Origin: Hymenopus coronatus
Taxonomy: Eukaryota > Arthropoda > Insecta > Mantodea > Hymenopodidae
Length of the DNA: 64,000 nucleotides
Assembly: GCA_030762935.1 (NCBI GenBank)
Contig: CM060899.1
Coordinates: forward strand, 18,220,001-18,284,000
Reading direction: 5' to 3'
Shown here: piece after piece, positions 11,393 through 22,107 of the stretch
How the letters are laid out: every line of letters starts with the position of its first letter
Numbering within the stretch: the stretch's first letter is position 1
Notes under the pieces: model-generated
What the model saw: only the letters and a program-made list of their open reading frames with translations
Told to the model about the DNA's origin: nothing
Database searches by the model: none
Made by a program: the position numbers and the translations under genes

Positions 11393-12112
11393 TCTTATGT
11401 GATCCATTCACATGACTTTCTCAACATCTCTGCAACAAACTATTCTACTTAATTCATCTAATCGAGAAAAAATTAGCAGAAATAGTCTTATAACTTGCTT
11501 CCTTGTTAGTAGAAGCGAAATAAGGGCGTACCATAGGTTAAAGTGATAGTCAAAAAATGGATGCTATGTAATTGAAGTTCCTATGTTTCTATGGGCACGA
11601 GTTCACAAACTCCAATATGAGAAAAGTATAAATTTTTTATAGCTGAAACCAAAATCAAGGAATTCCTCAAAAACAATCAACTCCACGAAAAAATGTATAT
11701 AACGTATATGTGTGCTTTAAGGTCCTCTACATTTGTTGTGTGGTAAGTTTTCGTCAATCTCTTACGGTTTAGCAGTTATGCAAAATTCCGTAAAATTGAC
11801 CCAGAATAAAGTAGTCTTCAGAGGCTATTCCCAGAAAATTCAAAACATACATTTTTTTTGTCAGGTAAATATCTTTAATATACCATATGTTAATTAAAAT
11901 CGTTAGAGCCATTTTTTAGAAAATCAAAATTTTCGAAAAAATTCCATGTAAAGGGTAGTTTGGGGTGGGGGGACTTTTCTCAAAATCCTCGTATCGCATC
12001 TCTGGAAGATATTAAACTTAGATACTAAGTTTGGTATTTTACCGACTTTTCGTTTTGGTGGAGTGCAATACATCCTCTGTACACTATATACTTGGTGAGT
12101 ATAGAGAAAGTA
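11393..12112 (+). mobile_element. TCH element lacking the microsatellite slot
   Basis: Starts TCTTATGTGATCCATTCACA and ends with a palindrome (ACTATATACTTGGTGAGTAT). The region from the slot to the GGTGGAGTGCAATAC block is deleted. Confidence 0.9.
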
Positions 12113-12388
12113 AAAATCTAACATATTTCATTCACGTAAGTTTCTCTTCATCTGTAACAAATTAATCTTAAACACATATACCTTGATGTTGATCGATATA
12201 AGCGCTAACAGAAATTGTCTTACTTGCTTCCTTGTTAATAGAAGAGAAATAAGGGAACACTAGGCTGAAGTGATAGTCAAATCTTTTAAAACCTACCATG
12301 TGGAAAAATTGAAATCAGTTTTCTTTTGAATTCCCGGGATTAAAACAGAAAAAAATAAACGAAACTGGACTTCACGCTTGAAAAAAAA

Positions 12389-13091
12389 ATGATGTATTCC
12401 ATTCGCATGACTTTCTCTATATCTCTGCAAAATTATTGTTATAAAGCTTATGTTTATATTTACTTCATGCTAATTGAGAAAAAAATAGCAGAAATAGTTT
12501 ACTTCTTTGTAAGTAGAAGCGAAATAAGTGAGTAGCATAGGCTAAAGTGATAGTCAAAAGTTGGTTGCTATGTGACTGAAGTTCCTTTGTTTGTATGGAC
12601 AGGAGTTAACAAATTCCTGTATGAGAAAAGTATAAGTTTTTCAAAGCTGAAACCATAAACATGGAATATCTCAAAAACAATCAACTCCACGAAAAACATA
12701 TGTATAACATAAATTGTGTCATTTAACGTGCTCTACATTTTTTGTTTGGTGGGTATTTGTCCATCTCTTATGGTTTAGCAGTTACGCAAAATTTCATAAA
12801 ACTCATCCAGAATAAAGTAGTCTATAGAGGCTTTTCCCAGGAAATTCAAGATATACATATTATTTATCAGGTAATTTACTTTAATATACAATATTTTAAT
12901 CAAAATTGTTAGAGCCATTTTTAAGAAAATAGAATTTTTCGAAAAAAGTTCCATGTGAAGCGTAGTTGGGTGTGGGGAGATTTTGCTGAAAATCTTCGTG
13001 TCGCATCCTTGGAAGAAACTAAACTTAAATACCAGGTTTGGTATTAAACGGTCTTTTCGTTTTTGAGCTATGCTATCCACAGGCACAAACA

Positions 13092-13134
<43 letters not shown>

Positions 13135-13296
13135 ACGCCCACACATACTTACACGGTTCTTTTTGTAAAAAAGGTTTTTTTGGATTCAGGGGCTCACAAA
13201 ACTTGTATTTCCGGTGATATCTTGGTGGTGAATTTTTGGGTGGAATGTAGTATCATCTTTATACACTATGTACATAGTACGTGTGTACAGAAAGTA
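12389..13296 (+). mobile_element. TCH element, full length, nested in the same orientation
   Basis: Inserted at an A-run (AAAAAAAAATGATG). It has a long CA microsatellite at 13092-13132, and the palindrome ends CAGAAAGTA. Confidence 0.9.
13092..13132. repeat. (CA)n microsatellite in the TCH variable slot
   Basis: About 20 CA units followed by CCCACGCCCACAC. It is the cause of His/Thr-rich open frames here. Confidence 0.95.
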
Positions 13297-13415
13297 AAAA
13301 GTTTAAGTAGTCTTAAATTGAAACCAACAAAAAGGAATATCTCGGGAATGGTTAACTTTACAAAGAAATGTATGACCTAAATTGTTTGTTTTAATGAGAT
13401 CTACATTTTTTTGTA

Positions 13416-13803
13416 AATTTTCTCTCAGGCGTTCTCCGTGGTGTAGTGATTAGCACGCAAGCCTCTAAAACCCAAGATTACATGATGGATTTGTTCAGAT
13501 TAAAATATCCTTAGCATGGCTTCTTTCGGAAGGGAAGTAAAACCGGTGGTCCCGTGTGATGTTTATTTGCAAATAAATGAACTCCATATCTTGAAAAGAA
13601 GAATGCTTTTTGGAAAAGTTTGGCATTTCGCGTCCATAGATTGTGATTTTATTCTCCTGTGCCATCTGTGGGCGACTAACCGATCCTTAGTCGCCATGGC
13701 GCATAGCGGCGAACACACGAACTAGAAATTCCAACCCAATCAAGGAAACATGGTAGCGATGCTCCACATCAGAGCTTCAGGAAATTAACTGAATTTTCTC
13801 TCA
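13416..13803 (+). mobile_element. SINE related to family S4, with 12-bp target duplication
   Basis: The element at 13428-13791 is bounded by identical AATTTTCTCTCA at 13416-13427 and 13792-13803. The head TCTCCGTGGTGTAGTGATTAGCACG is tRNA-like (A-box present, B-box decayed). It shares CATGGCTTCTTTCGGAAGGG with the S4 copy at 47333 but has a different 3' half, so it is a variant or chimera. Confidence 0.85.
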
Positions 13804-14139
13804 CGATTTAACAGTTAAATAGAATAACGAGGTCTTCAGAGGTTATTCCCAGAAAATTTAAGATATACAGTTCCTTTGTCATGAAAATATCATAAAAATA
13901 TGGCGGTTTAACCAAAATCCTTACAGCCATTTTTAAGAAAATAAAAACTTTGGAAAGATGTTATTAAAGGTGGGGGATTTTCTTGATATTCGGTATTTAA
14001 CCGACTTTTCGTTTTTGATTTGTCCTGTAAAGAGGATCCTAAAAGTAATTTCCACTGAGATATCCATATCGAATTCTTGGGCGGAGTGATACAATACTTT
14101 CCCTAACATATGTACTAAGCAGAGGCAGAAAAAAGAGTA

Positions 14140-14550
14140 TTTATTCCTATTTATTGAACACAGTGAAGGATTAATGGTACTACGGTGTGTATACCCTTAC
14201 TCTATGAGACCAAGCAAACGCGCTACTGAGCAATAACAAAATGAAATGTTGATGGACTTTCTAGTGGAGTTGGTACACCTGTCTAGGTAGTATAGAGGCA
14301 GTAGTAAAGGGGATTTCCGTCCGGTCGAAAACCAAACGTTAATTCCAGTTGTCTAGGCAGGCAGTGGCGCGACTACTTGATAACCAAATCCCTGTTGCCC
14401 TCGTGCATCCCTGTGGTTTTGCAGGTAGACAACTGCTATCCTCTGAATGTGGATTTTCTGCCACACAGAACATCACAAGTTGGTAGCATTGCTCTGAATA
14501 ACAATTCGAATTAAGTCTTGCGAATGGTTTAGCTGCATTCTCCGAATTTC
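14140..14550. other. Unique DNA, nothing recognised
   Basis: Moderate GC with no repeat family match and no convincing coding frame. Confidence 0.4.
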
Positions 14551-14554
14551 AATA

Positions 14555-14624
14555 ACTGATGTGTTCTATTCACAGGATGTAAACAATCTGTTCTGCAAAC
14601 AAACCATCCTTACAAAAGCTTATT
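14555..14624 (+). mobile_element. TCH 5'-end fragment, subfamily II
   Basis: Only CTGATGTGTTCTATTCACAGG and the next about 45 bp (TACAAAAGCTTATT) remain. A full opposite copy begins right after it. Confidence 0.65.
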
Positions 14625-14628
14625 ATTA

Positions 14629-15412
14629 CTTTCTCTAGAGTTCTATGTACATAGTGTATAGAGACGGTATTGCACTGCACCAAAAAATTCGATACCGGAA
14701 ATACATGTTTTAAGACCCCCTGAATCCAACAAAATAATTTTTTATAAAAATGTCCGTGTGTGTATGTTGGTATTTAAGTTTGGTGCCTTCCAAGAATTCG
14801 ACACAAAGATTTTTCAAGAAAATCCCAAACTACCCTTTACATGAAACTTTTTTAGAAAATTTTGATGTTCTAAAAAATGGCTCTAACGATTTTTATAAAC
14901 ATATCGTATATTAAAGGTATTTACCTGACAGATAAAATGTATATCTTGAATTTTCTGAGAATAGCCTCTGAAGACTACTTCATTCTGAATGAATTTTACG
15001 GAATTTGGTATAATTGGTAAACCGTAAGAGATGGACAAACACTTATTACACAAAAAATGTAGAGCACATGAAAACACACAATTTCTGTCATATACATTTT
15101 TTTCGTCGAGTTGATAGTTTTTTAGGTATTCTTTGTTTTTGGTTTCAGCTTGGAAAAACACTTTTCTCATACAGGAATTTGTCAACTCCTGTCCACACAA
15201 ACAAAGGAACATCAGTCACATAGCAACCAGCTTTTGACTATCACATTAACCTATGGTAGTCCCATATTTCGCTTCTACTTACAAGGAAGCAAGAAATAAG
15301 ACTATTTCTGCTAATTTTTTCTCGATTAGCAGGAAGTAAATAGAAGCATAAGCTTTTTAAAAATGGTTTATTGCAGAGTTTAAGAGAAAGTCATGTGAAT
15401 GGAACACATCGG
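14629..15412 (-). mobile_element. TCH element, nearly full length
   Basis: Palindrome CTAGAGTTCTATGTACATAGTG with a changed left arm. The slot is short (GTCCGTGTGTGTATG) and part of the following block is lost. It ends ACACATCGG. Confidence 0.9.
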
Positions 15413-15477
15413 TTTTTTTATTTTGTTTTATTTGTGTCCATTAATGAGTACCGGATTTCCTTCACCTAGGAATGCCT

Positions 15478-15663
15478 TTAGAACATTTGACTGTCGGTTT
15501 AGCCTAGTGCATTCCCTTATGTCCATTCTACTTACACAGAAGCAAGTAATACGTTTCTGTTGATGTTTACCTTGATTAGAATGAAATACATGGAGCGTAA
15601 GCTTTTGCAAGAACGATTGATTACAAAATAGGAAGAGAAATCGTGTGATTGAAATATATCAGA
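15478..15663 (-). mobile_element. TCH fragment, subfamily II 5' end
   Basis: Runs from the AACATTTGACTGTCGGTTTAG block to ATTGAAATATATCAGA. The next copy's hairpin starts 6 bases later. Confidence 0.75.
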
Positions 15664-15668
15664 TTTTT

Positions 15669-16525
15669 ACTTTTTCTACACGTGCTATGTACATAGAGTA
15701 TAGAGAAGGTATTGTGATGCACCCTAAATTTCGATACCGAGATTTCACCGGAGGTAGACGTTTTAGGGTCCCCTGAATCCAAAAAAAGTATTTTCAGAAA
15801 AAGGTCCGTTTGTGTGTGTGTTGATCGGTGTGACAGTATGTCAGTGTGTCTGTGACACGATAACTCAAAAACTAAAAGTCGGTAAAATTCCAAAATTGGT
15901 ATTTAAGGTTACTATCTTTCGGGTATGCGACACGAAGATTCTGAGAAAAATCTCCCCACCTAAATTACCATTTACATGGAAAAAATTTCGAAAATTTTGA
16001 TTTTCTCAAAACTGGCTCTAACGATTTTGATTAGAATACCGCAGTGTAAAGATATTTATATGGCATGCAAAATGTATATATTGAATTTTCTAGGAATAAC
16101 CTCTAAACAGGCTATTCTGAATGAATTTTCTGAAGTTTAGGTAACTGGTGAACCGGAAGAGATAGAAATTTATCACACAAAAAATATAGATCGCGTTAAA
16201 ACACACAATTTATGTCACATGTGGTTTTTCGTGGAATTAACAATTTCTGAGATATTCCATTTTGTTTTCTCACCCGGAAGGTTGTAAATTCCTTGAACTG
16301 CATAGAAACGCTTTTCAACCATATGGCAACCAGTTTTTAAAGGATTTGACTGTCACTTTAACCTACGGTACTCCCTTATTTCGCTTCTACTTATAAGGAA
16401 GCAAGTAATAAGACTATTTCTGCTAATTTTTTCTCGATTAGCATGAAGAAAATAGAAGCATAAGCTTTCTAAGGATAATTTGTTTCAGAGATGTAGAGAA
16501 AGTCATGTGAATGCAACACATCAGA
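15669..16525 (-). mobile_element. TCH element, full length
   Basis: Starts ACTTTTTCTACACGTGCTATG with the whole palindrome. The slot (GTTTGTGTGTGTGTTG...) is expanded with TGTGACAGTATG. It ends AACACATCAGA. Confidence 0.92.
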
Positions 16526-16536
16526 TTTTTATTAAT

Positions 16537-17704
16537 ATTTTCTCTTCATGTACTATATACATAGTGTATAAATGAAGTATTGTATTCCACCCAAAAATTC
16601 AATACTGAAATTCCACCGGAAATATACTTTTAGGATCCCAGGTATCGAAAAAAATCATTTTTGGAAAAAGGTCGGTGTGTGTGTGTGTCTGTGTGCGTTT
16701 GAACACATAACACAAAAATGAAAAGTCACTAAAATACCAAACTTGGTATTTAAGTTTAGTAGACACGAAGATTTTCAAGAAAATCCACCCACCCCAAACT
16801 ACCCTTTACATGGAACTAATGGCTCTAACGATTTTGATTAAAATATCGTTCATTAAAGATATTAACCTGACAAATAAAATGTTTATCTTGAATTTTCTGG
16901 GTATAGCCCCTATTCTTTATTCTTGATGAAATTTGCTGAATTTTGTATAAATGATAAAAACCGAAAGAGATACACAAAAAATTACTACATAAATAATGCA
17001 GATCTTGTTAAAATAGACAATTATGTCAAATAGCTTTTTTGGGGAATTGACCATTTCTGAGATATAAAATACTTAAACTTTAATTCAAAATCTTCTCGGG
17101 CTTCTAGCCAGGTAAAAACTAGGTTTGACACCAACGTTTCGAAGAAGTGCATCTTCCTCGTCTTCAGGGTGAACTGATGGTTTGAGCTTGCGGAGACTGG
17201 TATTTATAAGAGCTGGGATGAAGCTAACATCTGATTGGCCATAATATCACGCGAACCAATCAGATGTTAGCTTCATCCCAGCTCTTATAAATACCAGTCT
17301 CCGTAAGCTCAAACCATCAGTTCACCCTGAAGACGAGGAAGATACACTTCTTCGAAACGTTGGTGTCAAACCAAGTTTTTACCTGGCTAGAAGCCCGAGA
17401 AGATTTTGAATTAATACGTCGCCAGGAAAGCTTCAGTTCTTATTTTACTTAAACTTTTCTCACACTTTTCTCCTGGTCATGCTTAGAAATAAATTTCAAG
17501 GAAATGGCAACCAGCTTGTGAAGGATTTCAGTGTCGTTTTAGCCTAATGTATTCCTTTATTTCGCTTATACTTACAAGGAAGCAAGTAATAGGACTATAT
17601 CTGCTAATTTTTTTCTCGATTAGCTTAGGTAAATGGAAGTATAGGTTTCTAACAATAATGTGTTACAGTGATGTTGAGAAATTCATGTGAATGGATCACA
17701 TCAA
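16537..17704 (-). mobile_element. TCH element, full length, carrying a foldback insertion
   Basis: Hairpin ACTATATACATAGTGTATAAATG at the left; it ends GATCACATCAA. Removing 17081-17446 restores the GAGATAT...ACTTAAACTTTTCTCA order of other copies. Confidence 0.9.
17071..17456. mobile_element. Foldback element with ~159-bp inverted arms and 10-bp target duplication
   Basis: The left arm, 17080-17238, and right arm, 17256-17414, are near-perfect inverse complements (mismatches at, for example, the TTGCGGAGAC/GTCTCCGTAA pair), with a loop of about 17 bp. About 32 bp of unpaired sequence follows the right arm. Identical ACTTAAACTT at 17071-17080 and 17447-17456 bounds a 366-bp insert in a TCH copy. 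No open frame is present. It could be a MITE or an inverted duplication of a SINE-like unit. Confidence 0.9.
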
Positions 17705-17744
17705 TTTTTGCTTTTAAGTTTAAAGTTCTTTGACCTTAAGTTTT

Positions 17745-18611
17745 ACTTCCTCTATACGCACTATGTACATAGTGTATAGAGAAGGTATTGCACTCCACAC
17801 AAAAATTCGATACCGAGATTTCACCGGAAATATATGTTTTAGGGTCCCCTATATCCAAAAAAAGCGTTTTCACAAAAAGATCCGTGTGTGTGTGTGTCCC
17901 TGTGTCTGTGAACACGATAACTCAAAAATGAAAAGTAGCTAAAATACCAAACTTGATATGTAAGTTTAGTATCTTCCAGGGATGCGACACGAAGATTTTG
18001 AGAAAAATCCCCCCACACCAAACTACCCTTTACATGCAACTTTTTTCGAAAATTTTGATTTTCTCAAAAATGGCTCTAATGATTTTGATTAAAATTTCGT
18101 ATATTAAAGATATTTACCTCACGAATAAAATGTATATCTTGAATTTTCTGGGAATAGGCTCTGAAGAGTAGTTTATTCTGGATGAATTTTACTAAATTTT
18201 GAATAACTGCTAAACCGTAAGAGATGGACTAAAAATTACTATACAAAAAATGTAGAGCACATTAAAACACACAATTTATGTTATATACGTTTTTTTCGCG
18301 GAGTTCGTCGTTTTTGATACATTCCTTATTTTTGGTTTGTGCTATGGAAAATGTCTACTTTTCTCATACAGGAACTTGTCAACTCCTATCCATATAAACA
18401 AAGGAACTTCATTGACATAGCAACCAGCTTTTGACTATCATTTTAACCTATGGTAGCCCCTTATTTCTCTTCTACTTACAAGGAAGCAAGTAATCAGACT
18501 ATTTCTGATATTTTTTTTTCTGATTAGCATAAAGTAAATAGAAGTATAAGCTTTTTAAGAATAATCTGTTGCAGGGATATAGAGAAAGTCATGTGAATGG
18601 TACACATAAGA
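17745..18611 (-). mobile_element. TCH element, full length
   Basis: Complete palindrome (CTATACGCACTATGTACATAG). All body blocks are present, and it ends GGTACACATAAGA. Confidence 0.93.
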
Positions 18612-18639
18612 TATTTTTCATACTGTGCAGGAGTTGGAT

Positions 18640-18770
18640 TGGTAGAGTCAGATTGAAAAATTCAGCACCACAGCCTGGATTTAAAGTACTAATCTACCGA
18701 TCTCTATCTGGTTACTTTAACCATTGAAATACTATGGCATGAAATTCCTCAACAGACTTGAATAATTCCC
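18640..18770 (-). mobile_element. SINE family S5, minus strand
   Basis: Carries the inverse of the S5 head (ACTTTAACCATTGAAATAC) and the body block AGTCAGATTGAAAAATTC, matching 36592-36708 and, in part, 6290-6690. Confidence 0.6.
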
Positions 18771-18781
18771 AGTAAACCACC

Positions 18782-20003
18782 GAGGGTGGTCTGATTAGTT
18801 CTCTGCCTGATAGCGACAAACGACAAATCATGAATTTAAAGTACTTCTATTTTTCAATATAATCTCCTCTATTATCAATACGTTTTGTTCAGCGATGTTC
18901 CAATGCCATTATCCCCTCTCTGTAGTGTTCCTGTGGAAGTGCTGCAAAGCACCCATTTACAGTCGGAATAGCTTCTTCGTTGGACGAAAGGCACTTACCA
19001 GCTAGGGATTTCTTCAGTTTTGGAAACAGATGGACTTCCGAGGGAGCCAAATCTGTGGAATAGGGTGGATGTTCCAGCACTTCATAGTGCAGATCTCTCA
19101 ATTTCCGCGTTGTCAAAACACTTTTTTGTCAGGTGCACTGTCCTGATGGAAAATAATTTTTTTTCTCTTTTAACCCGGGTCTGTTTTCAAGAACACTTAC
19201 ATTCAGTTTGGTTAGAAGTGGAGAGTAGTATTCTTCAGTAATGGCTTTCCGTTTTTTTGAGATAGTCAATCAACAAAATTCATTTGGCATCTCAAAAACT
19301 GACGCCATTATCTTTCCCGTCGATTGCACCATCCTCGCCTTCATTGGAGCAGAAGAACCAGCTTCTGTCCACTGTCTCAACTGCTGCTTGGATTCGGGTG
19401 TGTGGTGGTGAATCTATGTTTCATCCACTGTGACGTATCGCCGCAAAAACTCACTTATGTTCTTCTGAAAGGCGCCAAGCACTTTTTAGAAAGTGTCGTG
19501 GGAATTCGTTTGTTATCCACAGTGAGGATCCTCGACACCCATTTTGTGCAAAGTGTTTTCATGTTTAATTCCTGATGCAAGATGTGACTAATACGTTCCT
19601 TTGAAATTCCAAGAGCATTAGCAATTTCACGCCCTTTGTACGCCCATCTTCAATGATTTCCGGTGAGGTCACAGGTTTTGTACTTCCTTCGCGTGGATCG
19701 TCTTGGACGCTTTCACGACCACGTTTAAAATCGGTCGCCCATTCTTCTCAGTGGAAGCACATTTACAATCCGCAAATGAATTTCTGTAGGTGCTAGACCT
19801 TCTTTGACGAAGAATTTTATCACAGCACGGTACTCAAATTTCTCCATTTTCAAAGCAATGCGCACTTCTACTGCTTCAAACAACTGTCTAAGTCAACTAT
19901 TGCCTGGAATGACTATTAACAGGTGTACCAAAATAAGGAAAAAAAATCAAGCAAGAAATGCCGTGATCTCTGGGTGTGGCCGAGAAATTTTCAAACCACC
20001 CTC
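18782..20003 (-). mobile_element. mariner-family DNA transposon relic, near full length
   Basis: Imperfect terminal inverted repeats bound it: GAGGGTGGTCTGATTAGTTC at 18782 pairs with the inverse of the right end (GGTTTGAAAATTTCTCGGCC side, ending 20003). The length of 1.22 kb is normal for mariner. Between them lie broken transposase frames. A right-hand TA follows CTCA at 20003; the left TA is not clear. Confidence 0.9.
18889..19867 (-). pseudogene. mariner transposase pseudogene
   Basis: A mariner transposase cuts and pastes its own transposon through a D,D34D catalytic domain. Read right to left, the frame fragments give an N-terminal part (starting MEKFEYRAVIKFF near 19848), a helix-turn-helix region with GISKERISHILHQELNMK, the first catalytic-Asp region as TVDETW near 19431-19414, and a C-terminal 75-residue frame (19116-18889) with HPPYSTDLAPSEVHLF. 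Frameshifts and stops separate them. In the last motif, APSD of active family members reads APSE here (codon 19038-19036), so the third catalytic Asp is changed. The gene is dead; its family is clear. Confidence 0.9.
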
Positions 20004-20280
20004 ATAACACACCCCATTGGTGAGTAATTGGCCTATAGCGGATAAATATTAAGCCTGGGACTTAAAGAATTTACGACAAGTGTCCATCGTGATAAATCAT
20101 CTAAAAGTAACTGACCTAGGGATACATGGAGCTTAAACATACTCATTTGTTCTTAGAATAAGGGAAATCCCGAAAAACGTCGTATTAATAGACCTCCTGA
20201 ATGTAAGATAGACAGCTATTTCCACACTACAGTTGCGGTCCTTCATATTTTACAGCAGCATAGCTTTAAATGCCAGTATG
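20004..20280. other. Short region with S5-like body trace
   Basis: GCCTGGGACTTAAAGAATTTAC near 20055 resembles the S5 body at about 6460. Nothing else was recognised. Confidence 0.35.
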
Positions 20281-20300
20281 TGAATATAACACATCAGATT
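20281..20300 (-). mobile_element. TCH 5'-end remnant
   Basis: Only TGAATATAACACATCAGA remains, directly before the next copy's hairpin. Confidence 0.55.
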
Positions 20301-20309
20301 TTTATTATT

Positions 20310-21240
20310 ACTTTCTCTATACGTACTATGTACATAGTGTATAGAGAAGGTATTGCACTCCACCCAAAAATTCCAAAAATTCCAAACATTTCACCGGAAA
20401 TATATGTTTTAGAGTCCCCAATATCCAAAAAAAAAGGATTTTCACAAAAAGGTCCGTGACCGTGTGTGTATCCGCGTGTCCGTGTGTCCGTGGTCCGTGT
20501 GTCCGTGGTCCGTGTGTCCGTGGTCCGTGTGTCCGTGTGTCTGTGAACACGATAACTCAAAAACGAAAAGTCGGTAAAATACCAAACTTGGTATTTAAGT
20601 TTAGTATCTTCCAGGCATGCGACACGAAGATTTTGAGAAACATCACCTCAGCCCAAACTACCCTTTACAGGGAACGTTTTTCGAACATTTTGATTTTCTC
20701 AAAAATGACTCCAACGATTTTGATTAAAATTTCAATATTAAAGATATTTACCTGAAAAATAAAATGTATATCTTGAATTTTCTGGGAATAGGCTCTGAAG
20801 AGTAGTTTATTCTGGATGAATTTTACTAAATTTTGAATAGCTGCTAAACCTTAAGACAGACAAAAACTTACTACACAAAAAATGTAGAGCACATTAAAAC
20901 ACACAAATCATGTTGTATACATTTTTTCGTGGAGTTCGTCGTTTTTGAGACATTCCTTATTTTTGGTTTCTGCTATGAAAAACGTATACTTTTCTCATAC
21001 AGAAACTTGTCAACTCCTATCCATATAAACAAAGGAACTTCATTGACATAGTAACCAGCTTTTGACTATCACTTTAACCTATGGTTGTCCCTTATATCGC
21101 TTCCACTTACAAGGAAGAAAGTAAAAAGACTATTTCTACTACATTTTTCTGATTAGCATAAAGTAAATAGAAGTATAAAGTTTTTAAGAATTATTTGTTG
21201 CAGGGATATAGAGAAAGTCATGTGAATGGTACACATCAGA
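20310..21240 (-). mobile_element. TCH element, full length
   Basis: A complete palindrome starts it, and AGAGAAAGTCATGTGAATGG...ACACATCAGA ends it. The variable slot holds a 15-bp minisatellite (20480-20539). Confidence 0.95.
20480..20539. repeat. 15-bp minisatellite in the TCH variable slot
   Basis: CCGTGTGTCCGTGGT is repeated three times exactly, plus a partial unit. Period 15 keeps reading frames open on both strands. Confidence 0.9.
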
Positions 21241-21244
21241 TTTT

Positions 21245-21725
21245 TTTCAATGTTTTGAGTCTTATGTCATACTAAAGGACTCTGGGCTGCACCCATAGCC
21301 CATACTAGTGACATTGACAGGTAGAGTAAAATTTTTAGTGGGTACCCATTTCGCCATTCGCGGGGCTGAGCCCAAATCAGGGACGGGAGGGAAGATCCGT
21401 GTACATTAATGATGAGTTCGGAAATGGAAAATGGAATTAACACGCGGATAGGCTAATCAACGTCACTCCAGTATCAGTGAAACATGCATGATCTATCTCG
21501 CTCAGACAAGATTCAACGAGTTTTAGTTTCCAAATCCATTAAATAATTGAACACATCTCGGATAAATTTTTCCTGCCACCTCCCAACTCGCTTATTCAGA
21601 GCGAAATGTGGGAATCGTGCGCTTGTGGTTTTAGGGTCTTGTTATTTTAAATTCCCTTGAGCTTCAAAACATTAACCTCATCAGCGGGGAAAATTATAGA
21701 TTTAATTTAATACTTTACTTAATTA
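21245..21725. other. Unique DNA, nothing recognised
   Basis: No repeat match. Contains a GC-richer patch (about 21360-21410) without an open frame of note. Confidence 0.4.
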
Positions 21726-21727
21726 TA

Positions 21728-22028
21728 ACTCCATGCCACCACGGCTCACAAGAAACCTATCGCGCGGCCGCTGCGTCCCCCCTCTCGGTCCATGATAAAT
21801 GTCATGGATGGGGTGTCGTGTTGCAGCGTGAGGTGTGGTCAGCGCCTCGAACCCCGCCGACCGGTTAATGAGGTCGTCATCAAGTAACTCAATTGGCCCC
21901 CAAGGGACCTCACAAGGCTGAGTGCACCCCGGCCCAGCGGGGGAAAAATCCACAAGCCGGTACTGAGCATCGAACCCAGGTCTCCCGCTTGGCAGGCAGC
22001 AACGCTACCACCGCGCTAAGGAAACGAC
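21728..22028 (-). mobile_element. tRNA-derived SINE, family S3, minus strand
   Basis: The inverse of a tRNA-like head with B-box (GGTTCGATGCTC on minus) and A-box (TTAGCGCGGTGGTAGCG on minus) lies at about 21960-22028. The GC-rich body (ACCCCGGCCCAGCGGG) extends left. The head matches the S3 copy at 24521. Confidence 0.8.
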
Positions 22029-22107
22029 CACTTTACTTAATTACCATAATAATACTAGGGCTAATATGTGTATTTTTGAAAAAAATTGCCTTTAATTCAT
22101 TATTTTT

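Larger units (their letters stand above)
12117..14135 (+). mobile_element. TCH element, diverged, split by a nested copy and a SINE
   Basis: The 5' end (TCTAACATATTTCATTCACG) starts 4 bases after the preceding copy. The body continues at 13297 after the nested copy 12389-13296 and again at 13792 after SINE 13428-13791. It ends in a decayed hairpin near 14135. The higher divergence agrees with it being the oldest of the three. Confidence 0.85.

Noticed and set aside
18782..20003. Functional mariner transposase gene
   Set aside because: Frameshifts, stops and the altered third catalytic Asp rule out an intact product.
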